A DNA stretch of 64,000 nucleotides. Origin: Bacillus tuaregi (GTDB taxonomy: Bacteria; Bacillota; Bacilli; Bacillales; Cytobacillaceae). The DNA lies in assembly GCF_900104575.1 (NCBI RefSeq), contig NZ_LT629731.1:2368689-2432688 (forward strand), written 5' to 3'. The notes beneath the pieces are model-generated. The model was given only the letters and a program-made list of their open reading frames with translations, did not search any database and had not been told where the DNA came from. Made by a program: the position numbers and the translations under genes. Below are positions 1-7,870 of this stretch, piece by piece (the stretch's first letter is position 1; each line of letters begins with the position of its first letter).

Positions 1-206
1 TGCTCTTCTTTTTTATCCGTTGCATAACTTGAAATAGTAATCTCGGAATCATTTTCTTCCGCTGCAACCATTATTTTTTCTTTTGTCGATGCTTCGATTG
101 TCGAATTTGCTTGTTTTACTTGAGCGATATTTGAAAAAAATAGTACAAGCAAGAGACTTCCAAACAGCAGGCTGGCTAAAATAATGATGACTTTATGTTT
201 ATGCAT
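1..206 (-). CDS. N-terminal part of a membrane-anchored or secreted protein (cut by window edge)
   Basis: On the minus strand an ATG at 206 opens a frame that runs off the left edge. The first residues are basic (MHKHK), followed by a strongly hydrophobic stretch (about residues 6-25), so this is a signal peptide or membrane anchor. After it the chain is polar and acidic, rich in E, K, S and T. A weak AGGTG ribosome site lies about ten bases upstream. Only 68 residues are visible, so no family can be named. Confidence 0.55.
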   Translation of the reverse strand, partial: MHKHKVIIILASLLFGSLLLVLFFSNIAQVKQANSTIEASTKEKIMVAAEENDSEITISSYATDKKEE

Positions 207-461
207 GATGATTCTACACCTGCCAAAATGTATTCTATATTTCTATCTTTATCTTATCATTTATGGGATTATGACGATAGGTAGAATAATATCTAAAGCT
301 ATCTTTTTTACAAGAGATATGGATTTAATATCATTATATAAAGGTCCGATATAAAAAATGTGTGCTTTTTTGACATTTGTAAAGAATAGGTGTCAAAAAA
401 CGATTGCTAGGTGGTTCATAAGGAAAAAGCGTACAGCCAATGAGACTGAACGCTCCCGCAA

Positions 462-842
462 TTACTCAAGGCTGATACAATATAAAATGGCTTTTGATTT
501 AGCGACAAGCTCTTGTTTATCGTTATAAATGGAACACTCCGTATGAATTAAGGTTCTGCCCTGTTTTTCAATATGGGCATGTGCAATCAAATAGGTGCCA
601 GTAGCCGGTTTGAAAAAGGAAACATTTAAATCGACAGTTAATGCTTGTTGGATTCCATCTTCATTAGCTGGGATTAAATTGGTCATGGCGACATCTGCCA
701 AGGAAGAAATAACACCTCCATGAACAACCCCTGCACTATTAATAAATAAATCCTTAATCAATAATCGCAATTCCAAATTGTCTTCATCAATCTTTTTGTA
801 TTCAACACCTAAAAATTCATCCAATGGCTGCTTTATGAACAT
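462..842 (-). CDS. PaaI-type hotdog-fold thioesterase
   Basis: The 126-residue protein has the hallmark of the PaaI/4HBT hotdog family, HGGVISSLAD (about residues 41-50), in which the HGG turn and the acidic residue in the following helix build the thioester-cleaving site. Length is normal for the family, which hydrolyses acyl-CoA thioesters in the cytoplasm as a multimer. The substrate cannot be read from sequence; phenylacetyl-CoA-like and medium-chain acyl-CoAs are usual. A GGGGTG ribosome site precedes the ATG. It is transcribed alone. Confidence 0.85.
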   Translation of the reverse strand: MFIKQPLDEFLGVEYKKIDEDNLELRLLIKDLFINSAGVVHGGVISSLADVAMTNLIPANEDGIQQALTVDLNVSFFKPATGTYLIAHAHIEKQGRTLIHTECSIYNDKQELVAKSKAILYCISLE

Positions 843-1086
843 ACATTCACCCCGGTAATTATAAATAACATTTTGAATATTATAACATAGTTTTATATCG
901 CAACAGATAGTAGAATGTCAACCTTTGATGAGTATTAGGTACAGATTATTGCTATTACTATCCTGTATATATCTACTTAACTGTGATTATCTTTTATTTC
1001 CCCTAGGAATATTTTATAATGAGGTCAGTAAAGGACTGTTTTTCAAATACTACGTCAGGAAAATGGGTGCAAAAGGAGGTCATGTT

Positions 1087-1896
1087 TTGATCGTTTATGC
1101 TTTAGTAGGAAAAAGCGGTACCGGTAAAAGCACAAGTGTTTTGCAATATTGCCATGAACATAATATACCTGCGATAATAGATGACGGAATATTCATACTA
1201 AACGGAAGTAAAATCGCGGGAACCTCGGCAAAGTATGAAAAAAATTATATAAAAGCAGTGAAGCGGGCCACTTTTTTTTATGAAGATCATTGCAAGGAAG
1301 TAATGGATGCGATTCAAATGACCTGCGTTGCGAAAATCTTAGTCGTTGGAACCTCGGTCAAAATGGTTAATTTAATCGCAAGCAAGTTAGAGTTGGGAAA
1401 GATTAATAAATATGTGGACGTCTCGGAAATCCGAACAAGTATGGAAATCAATATGGCTCGTCATATGCGGAACACTCAAGGAAAGCATGTGATTCCAATT
1501 CCCTATACGCAGGTAGAAACAAACCGATTAAAGAAAATTATTCAAAAAGGGAAAAAGCTATTCTCCAAACAAGCAAAATATATCGGCGAAGTGACGGTAA
1601 TACAGCCTCGTTTTACTAAGGGTACGATTATGATACATGAAAATGTCTATCGTGATGTCATCATACATACCTGTAAAACACTCCATTTTGTTAGAAATGC
1701 AAAAATTGTTGAGAGTGATTTTAACACCTTTCAAGGTGTTACGATTGAAATCGAATTGAACTGGCAGCTTGAGAAAAACATCTATGAGCCTCTGGAGAAA
1801 GTACAGGAAATGGTGAATGAAGTGCTTCTCTCTTATTTTGAGATTGAAATGAATACAATTGATATACAGCTGGCTGCTATTAAGCTAGAAATATAG
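1087..1896 (+). CDS. P-loop NTPase with Asp23/Gls24-like C-terminal region
   Basis: The start is placed at TTG 1087 because an excellent AAAAGGAGGT site lies at 1071-1080, six bases upstream; the frame stays open further upstream (ATG 925) but that extension has no ribosome site and reads like non-coding sequence. The protein (269 residues) begins MIVYALVGKSGTGKST, a textbook Walker A loop at the very N-terminus. Residues about 20-150 look like a small nucleotide-binding domain (VVGTSVKMVNLIA strand-helix). The last 80 residues (VIIHTCKTLHFVRNA through EIELNWQ and the MVNEVLLSYFEIEMNTIDI tail) resemble the Asp23/Gls24 envelope-stress fold. The domain pairing is my reading of the pattern and the function is unknown. 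A terminator follows. Confidence 0.7.
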   Translation: MIVYALVGKSGTGKSTSVLQYCHEHNIPAIIDDGIFILNGSKIAGTSAKYEKNYIKAVKRATFFYEDHCKEVMDAIQMTCVAKILVVGTSVKMVNLIASKLELGKINKYVDVSEIRTSMEINMARHMRNTQGKHVIPIPYTQVETNRLKKIIQKGKKLFSKQAKYIGEVTVIQPRFTKGTIMIHENVYRDVIIHTCKTLHFVRNAKIVESDFNTFQGVTIEIELNWQLEKNIYEPLEKVQEMVNEVLLSYFEIEMNTIDIQLAAIKLEI

Positions 1897-1903
1897 CGAT
1901 AAA

Positions 1904-1957
1904 AAGGAAATTCCAAAAGGACGATTCAAAGCCGTCCATTTGGGTTTCCTTCTATTT
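1904..1957. terminator. Bidirectional Rho-independent terminator
   Basis: A long stem (AAGGAAA...CCAAAAGGACG pairing with CGTCC...TTTGG...TTTCCTT, some bulges) is followed by a T-rich run on the plus strand and by TTTTT on the minus strand. It separates the convergent genes ending at 1896 and 1984. Confidence 0.75.
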
Positions 1958-1983
1958 TTATACATTTGTGAAATTTATGATGC

Positions 1984-2778
1984 TTAATTTCGTTTAAAAT
2001 TGGGTTTTCTTTTTTCAACAAAAGCTGAGACTCCTTCAGGAAAATCATAAGCATCAACACTGGAATCAAGTCCTGTTTCCCATGGAATGGTCACAGTTGG
2101 ATTATTAAAGGATAAAGCTCTTTTCACTGCTAGTACTGAGGCCGGGGATTGCTCCATAATCTTCTTTCCTAATTCAATGGCATAGTGGTTCACATCTGTA
2201 TCCTCATCAATAAGATAATTAATGAGACCTAAATCATAGCATTCCTGTGGGTTGTATAGTCTTCCCGTATAGACGAGATCCATTGTTCTGCTCTTCCCAA
2301 TTAAATCAGCAATTCTCTTAGCAAAGGCTTGATTTAAAGTGATGCCTAATCTTCCCACCGGCATGCCCATCCTTGTATTCGGTGTTCCTACCCGAATATC
2401 ACAGGCTAAGGCAAGCTGGAATCCTGCACCCATCGCAGGACCATTAATCACACCAATGGTTGGGAGCGGAATTCTTTCGAACGTGGAAATGGCCTCCTCC
2501 ATCATGCGAAAGGCATCATTCGCTTCCTCCATTGATAAATGATTAAATTGCTTTAAGTCTGAACCGGAAGTAAATAGCTGGTCCTTTCCTCGCAGAATGA
2601 CTACTTTATTTTTAGGATTTTGAGTAATGCGTTTCCCAACGGTCTTTAAATCCACCCACATCCGATTCGTTAACGCGTTTTTCAAATCAGGACGATTAAT
2701 GGTGACAATCGCAAACCCACCGCTTTCCTGTAAGGCAATGCTTCCGTCCTTTTCGGTTCTTTCAATTGTAATTCTCAT
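1984..2778 (-). CDS. Enoyl-CoA hydratase/isomerase family protein (crotonase)
   Basis: A 264-residue crotonase-fold protein. Visible hallmarks are the first oxyanion-hole segment (SGSDLKQF, about residue 71) and the second one with the glycine-rich motif GPAMGAGFQLALACDIR (about 113-129). The first catalytic Glu of true hydratases, usually one turn after the conserved Arg/Gly segment, is not obvious (MGMPVGRLGI), so isomerase or another crotonase reaction on an acyl-CoA is as likely as hydration. A strong TAGGAGGAG site precedes the ATG. It stands alone, away from the leucine operon, which carries its own hydratase. Confidence 0.8.
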   Translation of the reverse strand: MRITIERTEKDGSIALQESGGFAIVTINRPDLKNALTNRMWVDLKTVGKRITQNPKNKVVILRGKDQLFTSGSDLKQFNHLSMEEANDAFRMMEEAISTFERIPLPTIGVINGPAMGAGFQLALACDIRVGTPNTRMGMPVGRLGITLNQAFAKRIADLIGKSRTMDLVYTGRLYNPQECYDLGLINYLIDEDTDVNHYAIELGKKIMEQSPASVLAVKRALSFNNPTVTIPWETGLDSSVDAYDFPEGVSAFVEKRKPNFKRN

Positions 2779-2993
2779 TCTGCCTGCTCCTCCTACTAAA
2801 TATTGTCAATCTAATTTTAACAAATATCTTACCTTAATTGTCGAAATATTGGAAGAAAAACATCTTTTGCCTTAGCAGTCTATTCATTTACAAGGGAAAA
2901 GGAGAGTAAGCTTAATACATAAAAGCTTAGGTTGTGAGTCATAATGTATCTATAGGTTTTATGAAATTCAAATCTTTAAATATAGGTGATTAG

Positions 2994-3353
2994 TTGCAGA
3001 TTAAATCCATATTATTGATCGTGAATTTATCTTTGTTTTTATTAGCATATAGCAATCAAAATCTTATTCTTGGTGATTGGAAGCCTCTTGAAGGGAAAAC
3101 GGGTTGTGGTGATACCTTAACCTTTACTGAAGACAATATCTTTAAGCTTTCGTTAGAAGGCCAAACGATCATTGAAGGTACCTATCAAAAAGTCCATCAG
3201 CAAACATATTTTCTTCAATTTTTTAATGGTGATCATGCAGAAGCAAGGGTAAGATTGAATGACCACCACCTCCTTCTTGTAATAAAGAATGATGGTCAAG
3301 AGCTTTGCCAATGCTACAAACTGATTGTAACTGATGATATACCTATAAAATAA
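2994..3353 (+). CDS. Small secreted protein of unknown function, lipocalin-like pattern
   Basis: The 119-residue protein starts at TTG 2994 after an AGGTGAT site with short spacing. Residues 1-19 are a hydrophobic signal-like segment; it ends in LLAYS, so there is no lipobox cysteine. The mature part has alternating strands around GDWKPLEGK, a TFTED turn and GTYQKV, with three cysteines. The short beta-rich pattern recalls lipocalin-like or META-type domains of Bacillus secreted proteins, but no family is firmly recognised. Confidence 0.6.
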   Translation: MQIKSILLIVNLSLFLLAYSNQNLILGDWKPLEGKTGCGDTLTFTEDNIFKLSLEGQTIIEGTYQKVHQQTYFLQFFNGDHAEARVRLNDHHLLLVIKNDGQELCQCYKLIVTDDIPIK

Positions 3354-3366
3354 AATTGCTGTCTGA

Positions 3367-3395
3367 AAATAAAAGAGTAACCCATTAGGCTACTC
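3367..3395 (-). terminator. Terminator of the KinB-like kinase gene
   Basis: On the minus strand GAGTAGCC and GGTTACTC pair around a TAATG loop (one G-U pair), followed by TTTTATTTT. The stop codon of the kinase gene (3390-3392) lies inside the stem. Confidence 0.7.
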
Positions 3396-4676
3396 CAGCT
3401 TCTCATTTATTAGAGGTAAGGTGACTTCGAATCTCGTTCCTGCTCCAGGCTCACTCTTTACTTGGATGAAACCATTCATTGAATGAATGATACTAAAGGA
3501 TACCATCATACCTAGGCCAGTTCCTTTAGCCCCTTTTGTAGTAAAGTATGGTTCACCTAGTCGCTTGATTTGTTGATCAGACATCCCTTTTCCACTATCT
3601 ATAATCAAAAGAGTGACGGAATCCTTCTTGAGTTGTATTTCGATATGTAATACTCCACCATCCTCAATCGCTTCGATTCCGTTTTTCGTGATATTTAAGA
3701 GGCATTGCTGGAACGATTGCCGGTTTCCTTTTATGTAGGCTGAAGATAATTGAGAGGTAATCTCCACAGCATGCATATTGGCTAAAGGACGAATCACTTC
3801 AATGACACGCTTACACTCCTGTTGAACATCAAATGTTTCCTTCCGATCCTCAAGAGGTTTAGCAAAGGTTAAATAATCGGAAATAATTTGTTCCGCACGG
3901 TCTAACTCTTTAATGGAAATGGAAACATATTCGTTTTTCTTTTCCATGGATACATCATCTAACATTAGTTGCATGAAGCCACGGCTAACGGTTAGAGGAT
4001 TTCTTACTTCATGTGAAATAGAGGCAGCTAAATGGCTGATTAACTCAATTTTTTCGGTTTGAACAATTCGTTGTTTCATTTTAATAATGCTGTTAATTTT
4101 TTCAAAAGCATAGGTTACAACCCCCGTACCTGCTACGTGAAACAAAACAAATACACTGAATATATAAATAATATCCTTATGGGGAAGACCATTTTCCAAA
4201 AAGCCCTTATCAGAGGAAAGAATGATAAATATGGCTAATATCAAGGAAGAAGCATATAACGCCAGAAACATCGACCAGATGACTTTCTTGCGGATATTCC
4301 AGGTTAAGTACCTTTTAGAGAAAATAAGACTAATAATAATAATTGAAATACACATACTAATGGCCCCGACAATTCCTACTCCACCAAGCATAAATCGATA
4401 GCCAAGCGTAAGGATGGCCAAAGGAATCGCTGTCTGTATCCCCCCATATAAAACTCCAATCAGCAATGGGATTTGTCGTAAATCGACAATAAATTCATCA
4501 GTCAGCGGTACAGTAAAAGTCATACTAAAAAGGACACAAATAGAGGTATACACAAAAAGCATTACTTTTTTTTCTTTCTCAGTCCGCTGTTTTCGATCCA
4601 ACCAAAATTGGTATATAAACAGAATGACCAAGATAAATAATAAATGATTAAATAAAAATAGGACTTGTTCTTTCAT
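3390..4676 (-). CDS. kinB: KinB-like membrane sensor histidine kinase
   Basis: The 428-residue protein has five to six membrane helices in residues 1-190 (5TMR-LYT type sensor) and a C-terminal kinase core. The H-box is SHEVRNPLTVSRGF (His at about 218), the N-box NITKNGIEAIED, the G1 box DSGKGMS and the G2 segment GTGLGMMV. Length and layout match Bacillus KinB, one of the kinases that phosphorylate Spo0F at the start of sporulation; the family name rests on architecture and the exact paralogue is inferred. It has no adjacent response regulator, as usual for phosphorelay kinases. An AGGAG ribosome site precedes the ATG. Confidence 0.75.
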   Translation of the reverse strand: MKEQVLFLFNHLLFILVILFIYQFWLDRKQRTEKEKKVMLFVYTSICVLFSMTFTVPLTDEFIVDLRQIPLLIGVLYGGIQTAIPLAILTLGYRFMLGGVGIVGAISMCISIIIISLIFSKRYLTWNIRKKVIWSMFLALYASSLILAIFIILSSDKGFLENGLPHKDIIYIFSVFVLFHVAGTGVVTYAFEKINSIIKMKQRIVQTEKIELISHLAASISHEVRNPLTVSRGFMQLMLDDVSMEKKNEYVSISIKELDRAEQIISDYLTFAKPLEDRKETFDVQQECKRVIEVIRPLANMHAVEITSQLSSAYIKGNRQSFQQCLLNITKNGIEAIEDGGVLHIEIQLKKDSVTLLIIDSGKGMSDQQIKRLGEPYFTTKGAKGTGLGMMVSFSIIHSMNGFIQVKSEPGAGTRFEVTLPLINEKLE

Positions 4677-4910
4677 CGATGCTTCTCCTATTAATCTTCG
4701 ATAACATAAGTAAATTTAATCATTATTGTAATGGAATGTAAATGCTTAAATTCGCAATATTCGACATTGTTTATCATTCTTCCAAAAGTGATAGGTTTTC
4801 CTATACTTTTGTTAGGAATAACGTTCAATTATCACTATAGTGATGCTGAAAATCACCCTATATAACGGCTTGTCATTTCTCTATTAGCAAAACATTTCTT
4901 GTTTTCCTAG

Positions 4911-4938
4911 TAAAATAAAAACCCAGGCGTCGCCTGGG
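4911..4938 (-). terminator. Terminator of the GntR/ABC operon
   Basis: A perfect 7-bp GC stem (CCCAGGC/GCCTGGG, three-base loop) is followed on the minus strand by TTTTTATTTTA. It lies 40 bases after the last operon gene. The rest of 4677-4977 is AT-rich with no supported gene. Confidence 0.9.
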
Positions 4939-4977
4939 CAATCAATTTATCTTGTAAAATAGAACAATACTTTAAAT

Positions 4978-5679
4978 TTAGGATGATTTTTTAACATACT
5001 GTAATAAATATTCCAGTTCCTGTTCATCCTCTATCACAAGGTTCTTAGGTATTCTTAGATAGATAATAGGGACTTGATGTTCAATCGGATCAAAGAAGGA
5101 CGATCCTTCGCCAGTAAATTGTGTAATCGTAAATTCGCTTTTCATCATCGAAAGGTTGATTCCGTTATCATATGCAGGTGGATATATCTCAAATTGGTCG
5201 TTACTTAGCTGAAAAGTAGGTGCGGTTAGCCTATCAGTAAAATCCATACCGTTTATATATAACCCGCCTGTGTAGGCATAGGCATCTATGGCACCGTCAT
5301 TCACTGTTTTTCTCTCAATCAATAACTTAGGCATTACAGCTCCGTTCATCCTCAAATTGATTGTAGGCCGACTATAATCAAAGCTACTGTGCTTAAGTAA
5401 ATGCTTACGATCAATTTCATCTACTTTACCTGTGCTTAATTGCTTTTCTAGTTTCACACGACTCTCTCTCATGCTTTCTTCAGAAACTTCCGTAACAACC
5501 TGAGAGTCACTCATGACAAAGACTACAGCAATTGTTGCTAAGGCAAGAACAACCGTATATACAAGGAGAAGCCAATAGGTGAATTTTATTGACACAAGTT
5601 TCTTTCCCTTCAGAATAATCGCCACGATGATTGCAATGATTATCAGTAAAATGGCGATAGGGAGTATCGTCAGCATCAT
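4978..5679 (-). CDS. Membrane protein of the GntR-controlled ABC operon
   Basis: A 233-residue protein with two membrane helices (about 3-23 and 35-55) and a 170-residue domain that should lie outside the cell. It starts with an ATGA overlap with the permease gene and has a GGAGG site inside that gene's end, so it is translationally coupled as the fourth operon cistron. No known catalytic motif is seen. By position it is an accessory subunit of the ABC exporter or sensor; this is inference from context only. Confidence 0.75.
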   Translation of the reverse strand: MMLTILPIAILLIIIAIIVAIILKGKKLVSIKFTYWLLLVYTVVLALATIAVVFVMSDSQVVTEVSEESMRESRVKLEKQLSTGKVDEIDRKHLLKHSSFDYSRPTINLRMNGAVMPKLLIERKTVNDGAIDAYAYTGGLYINGMDFTDRLTAPTFQLSNDQFEIYPPAYDNGINLSMMKSEFTITQFTGEGSSFFDPIEHQVPIIYLRIPKNLVIEDEQELEYLLQYVKKSS

Positions 5680-6428
5680 TTCCTTACCTCCATTCGATTA
5701 AGAATACTAATCGCGGTGGCAAAAAGTAGTGCGCTTGAAATGACTACCTTTATCGTGAAAACGAGAAGAGACGGCTCTGTAAAGTAGAATTGAAGAGTTT
5801 TCATCATCAGTGGTTCCCTTCCCAGCATACCGTCGAGAAACAGGCTACCAACAAACAATACAGGTACAACCAAAATAAAGAGTCTGCTTACTTGGACAAG
5901 GGTACCAATCAAATAGCCGATCGAGCTGATAAAGAAAATGTATAGCACGCAGGCAATGAGACCAACGACAAAGTCACGAGCATCGAGAAACTGACTTTGG
6001 CCATCTAATAGCTGAAAGCCTAAAAAGAAGTAACCGATTATTATCAGTAGTCCTTTTGCCAGCATTGCCGTTACTCCGCCAATGAGAGAGGCTGTAATTA
6101 AATAAATGATATTTGAAAGACTACTTGTGACGCGGTTTGTCACAAAGCTGAAATCATAATACCTGTAAGGCTTCGTAGTAATCGTGATAGCCGTTACAAG
6201 TCCCCAAATCATGGTGAAGGCAATCACCATATCAGCCGAAAAATATTTAATTGAAATGGACATCCCCTCACTGTGTGTGCCCTGCGATGCGACTCCACCT
6301 AATGAAAAAAGAATGGCTAACAGCTGAATCCAAACAAGCGAGCTGAAGGCATCAATATTAGACTTAAGTTTTAAACGGTATTGCTGCTTCACCACTTTTG
6401 CCGTATTAATCGTCGATAAAGACATCAT
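5676..6428 (-). CDS. ABC transporter permease of the GntR operon
   Basis: About 250 residues with six hydrophobic helices and no enzyme motif, typical of the ABC-2 type permease paired with YtrB/YhcG-like ATPases. The frame is open to 6449, but the ribosome site AAAGGGGG points to the ATG at 6428 (or 6425), which still overlaps the end of the ATPase gene by about 23 bases. The partners are the upstream ATPase and the downstream membrane protein. The substrate is unknown; related Bacillus operons respond to cell-wall antibiotics. Confidence 0.8.
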   Translation of the reverse strand: MMSLSTINTAKVVKQQYRLKLKSNIDAFSSLVWIQLLAILFSLGGVASQGTHSEGMSISIKYFSADMVIAFTMIWGLVTAITITTKPYRYYDFSFVTNRVTSSLSNIIYLITASLIGGVTAMLAKGLLIIIGYFFLGFQLLDGQSQFLDARDFVVGLIACVLYIFFISSIGYLIGTLVQVSRLFILVVPVLFVGSLFLDGMLGREPLMMKTLQFYFTEPSLLVFTIKVVISSALLFATAISILNRMEVRK

Positions 6429-7308
6429 CAATCCCCCTTTTCGTTTCACCAGTTAGATAGACGCAAAGATCACTAGGTCGAACTGACGTGATTTCAACTG
6501 TCTCGGCTTTTGCCCGCTGCAACTCTTCTTGAGAATAATCATTTCGTACGACAGCATACATCATATTGTAGCCAATTTGATTTCTATAAAGAATTTCTTT
6601 ATCCTTTGTCATGCTACTAATCGTTTCCTCAGGACCTTTTAAACCAACAGCCCACAGCTTCAGTTCTTCTATTGGTAAATGAAGGAGGCTTTTGCCATCC
6701 TTAAGCAGCAGAACATTCTCAAGCAGGTCCTCTATCTCCTCTAAATGATGGCTGGAAAGAATGATAGTCCGCGGGTGAGCTATATAGTCCTTCAATAATG
6801 CCCGATAGAAATCCTTTCGTACAGCAGCATCCATTCCTGTTGTCGGTTCATCAAAAATCGTTAATGGTGCCCGTGCTGCCAGACCAATGATGCTATTAAA
6901 GGTACTCGTTTTCCCTTTCGAAAGCCGGTTATGGTATGCTTTAGGATCAAATGAAAAATAGTCAAACAGCTTTTTGGCAAGGTCCATATCCCAATGAGGA
7001 TAAAAGTTGCCGGCAGTATCGAGGATTTCATGTAGTTGCAATGGAGAAGGAAAGCTCATTTGCTCATCAACAAAGATTGAATTAGCCGACACTAATAAAC
7101 TATTAAATGGTCTTTCTGAAAAAACCTTCATTTCTCCTGATGTTTGTTTAATAAAACCGGCCATGATTTTTAACAGTGTCGTTTTCCCAACGCCGTTTCT
7201 TCCTATCAAACCGGTTATCGTATTTTCTTCAATCGAAAATGACAGTTGATTTAAAACACTCTTTCTTAAATAGGTCTTTGTCAAATCCGTACATTCAATG
7301 ACCTTCAT
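6406..7308 (-). CDS. ABC transporter ATP-binding protein (YtrB/YhcG-like)
   Basis: A 300-residue nucleotide-binding subunit: Walker A GRNGVGKTT (about 36-44), Walker B LTIFDEPTTGMD (about 149-160) and the switch His in SSHHLEEI. The signature is LSKGK instead of LSGGQ, a variant usual in ATPases next to GntR regulators of the YtrA type. The ATG overlaps the regulator's stop as ATGA, so the two are co-translated. It powers the permease encoded next. Confidence 0.88.
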   Translation of the reverse strand: MKVIECTDLTKTYLRKSVLNQLSFSIEENTITGLIGRNGVGKTTLLKIMAGFIKQTSGEMKVFSERPFNSLLVSANSIFVDEQMSFPSPLQLHEILDTAGNFYPHWDMDLAKKLFDYFSFDPKAYHNRLSKGKTSTFNSIIGLAARAPLTIFDEPTTGMDAAVRKDFYRALLKDYIAHPRTIILSSHHLEEIEDLLENVLLLKDGKSLLHLPIEELKLWAVGLKGPEETISSMTKDKEILYRNQIGYNMMYAVVRNDYSQEELQRAKAETVEITSVRPSDLCVYLTGETKRGIDDVFIDD

Positions 7309-7688
7309 GAATCTCCCCCCTCTGTTTGTACATGTTTTATCATGGTAATTAATTCACGATCTTCGATTTCCAGACGTCGGGCCTCAAGTACGACCTCCTC
7401 AATCAAACGCTTTAATGTTTGATTTCTGCGCTTTTGTATAATACGCTCCTTCGCATTCTCGGTAACAAACATGCCCAGCCCCCTTTTTTTATAAAGGATA
7501 TTTTCATCTGCAAGCAAATTAAGCCCTTTTGCCGCGGTGGCAGGATTAATTGTGTACATCTCGGCTAATTGATATTGAGAATAGACCTTCTCATCTGTTT
7601 GGAAATGTCCATTCATAATTTCCGTTTCAAGCCATTCGGCGATTTGCACATAAATAGGCTTTGTTCCATCAGTATTTAGAATTGTCAC
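7305..7688 (-). CDS. GntR-family transcriptional regulator (YtrA type)
   Basis: About 127 residues: an N-terminal winged helix (KPIYVQIAEWLETEI, then the recognition region YQLAEMYTINPATAAKGL) and a short helical tail, the size of YtrA-class GntR repressors. The frame is open to 7787, but that start would lie upstream of the operator and promoter-like TATAGT. GTG 7688 just after AGGGGG is preferred, although its spacing is short. It is the first gene of the operon, so negative autoregulation through the palindrome at 7700-7727 is likely. Confidence 0.82.
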   Translation of the reverse strand: MTILNTDGTKPIYVQIAEWLETEIMNGHFQTDEKVYSQYQLAEMYTINPATAAKGLNLLADENILYKKRGLGMFVTENAKERIIQKRRNQTLKRLIEEVVLEARRLEIEDRELITMIKHVQTEGGDS

Positions 7689-7699
7689 CGCCCCCTGAC

Positions 7700-7727
7700 A
7701 TAGTGCATTACTGTTGTAATGTACTAT
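7700..7727 (-). promoter_or_regulatory. Operator palindrome and promoter of the GntR operon
   Basis: ATAGTGCATTAC and GTAATGTACTAT form an inverted repeat with 11 of 12 bases paired around TGTT. It lies a few bases upstream of the GntR start codon and overlaps TATAGT/TATACT hexamers suited as a -10 on the minus strand. Position and symmetry fit a YtrA-type autoregulatory operator. Confidence 0.7.
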
Positions 7728-7792
7728 ACTATATGTTGGAACATAATTCAAGGTGTTAGAGTAATGGAAACGATAAAAACGGAACAATAAAA

Positions 7793-7832
7793 AACACTCA
7801 CAAACATGGAAATAACCACATTTGTGAGTGTT
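7793..7832. terminator. Bidirectional terminator after the xylose symporter
   Basis: AACACTCACAAA and TTTGTGAGTGTT form a perfect 12-bp stem; the minus strand continues with TTTTTATTG. It lies just downstream of the symporter gene, between it and the GntR promoter. Confidence 0.9.
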
Positions 7833-7870
7833 CTTTATTGTTTAGCCTTCTTATTAAGGAAAACCCTTAA

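Noticed and set aside
925-1086. N-terminal extension of the P-loop protein with a signal-like stretch
   Set aside because: There is no ribosome site at ATG 925, while an ideal one precedes TTG 1087, and the P-loop normally lies at the N-terminus.
4760-4766. Spo0A box (TGTCGAA on the minus strand) 84 bases upstream of the KinB-like gene
   Set aside because: A six-to-seven-base match is expected many times by chance in this window, and there is no second box beside it.
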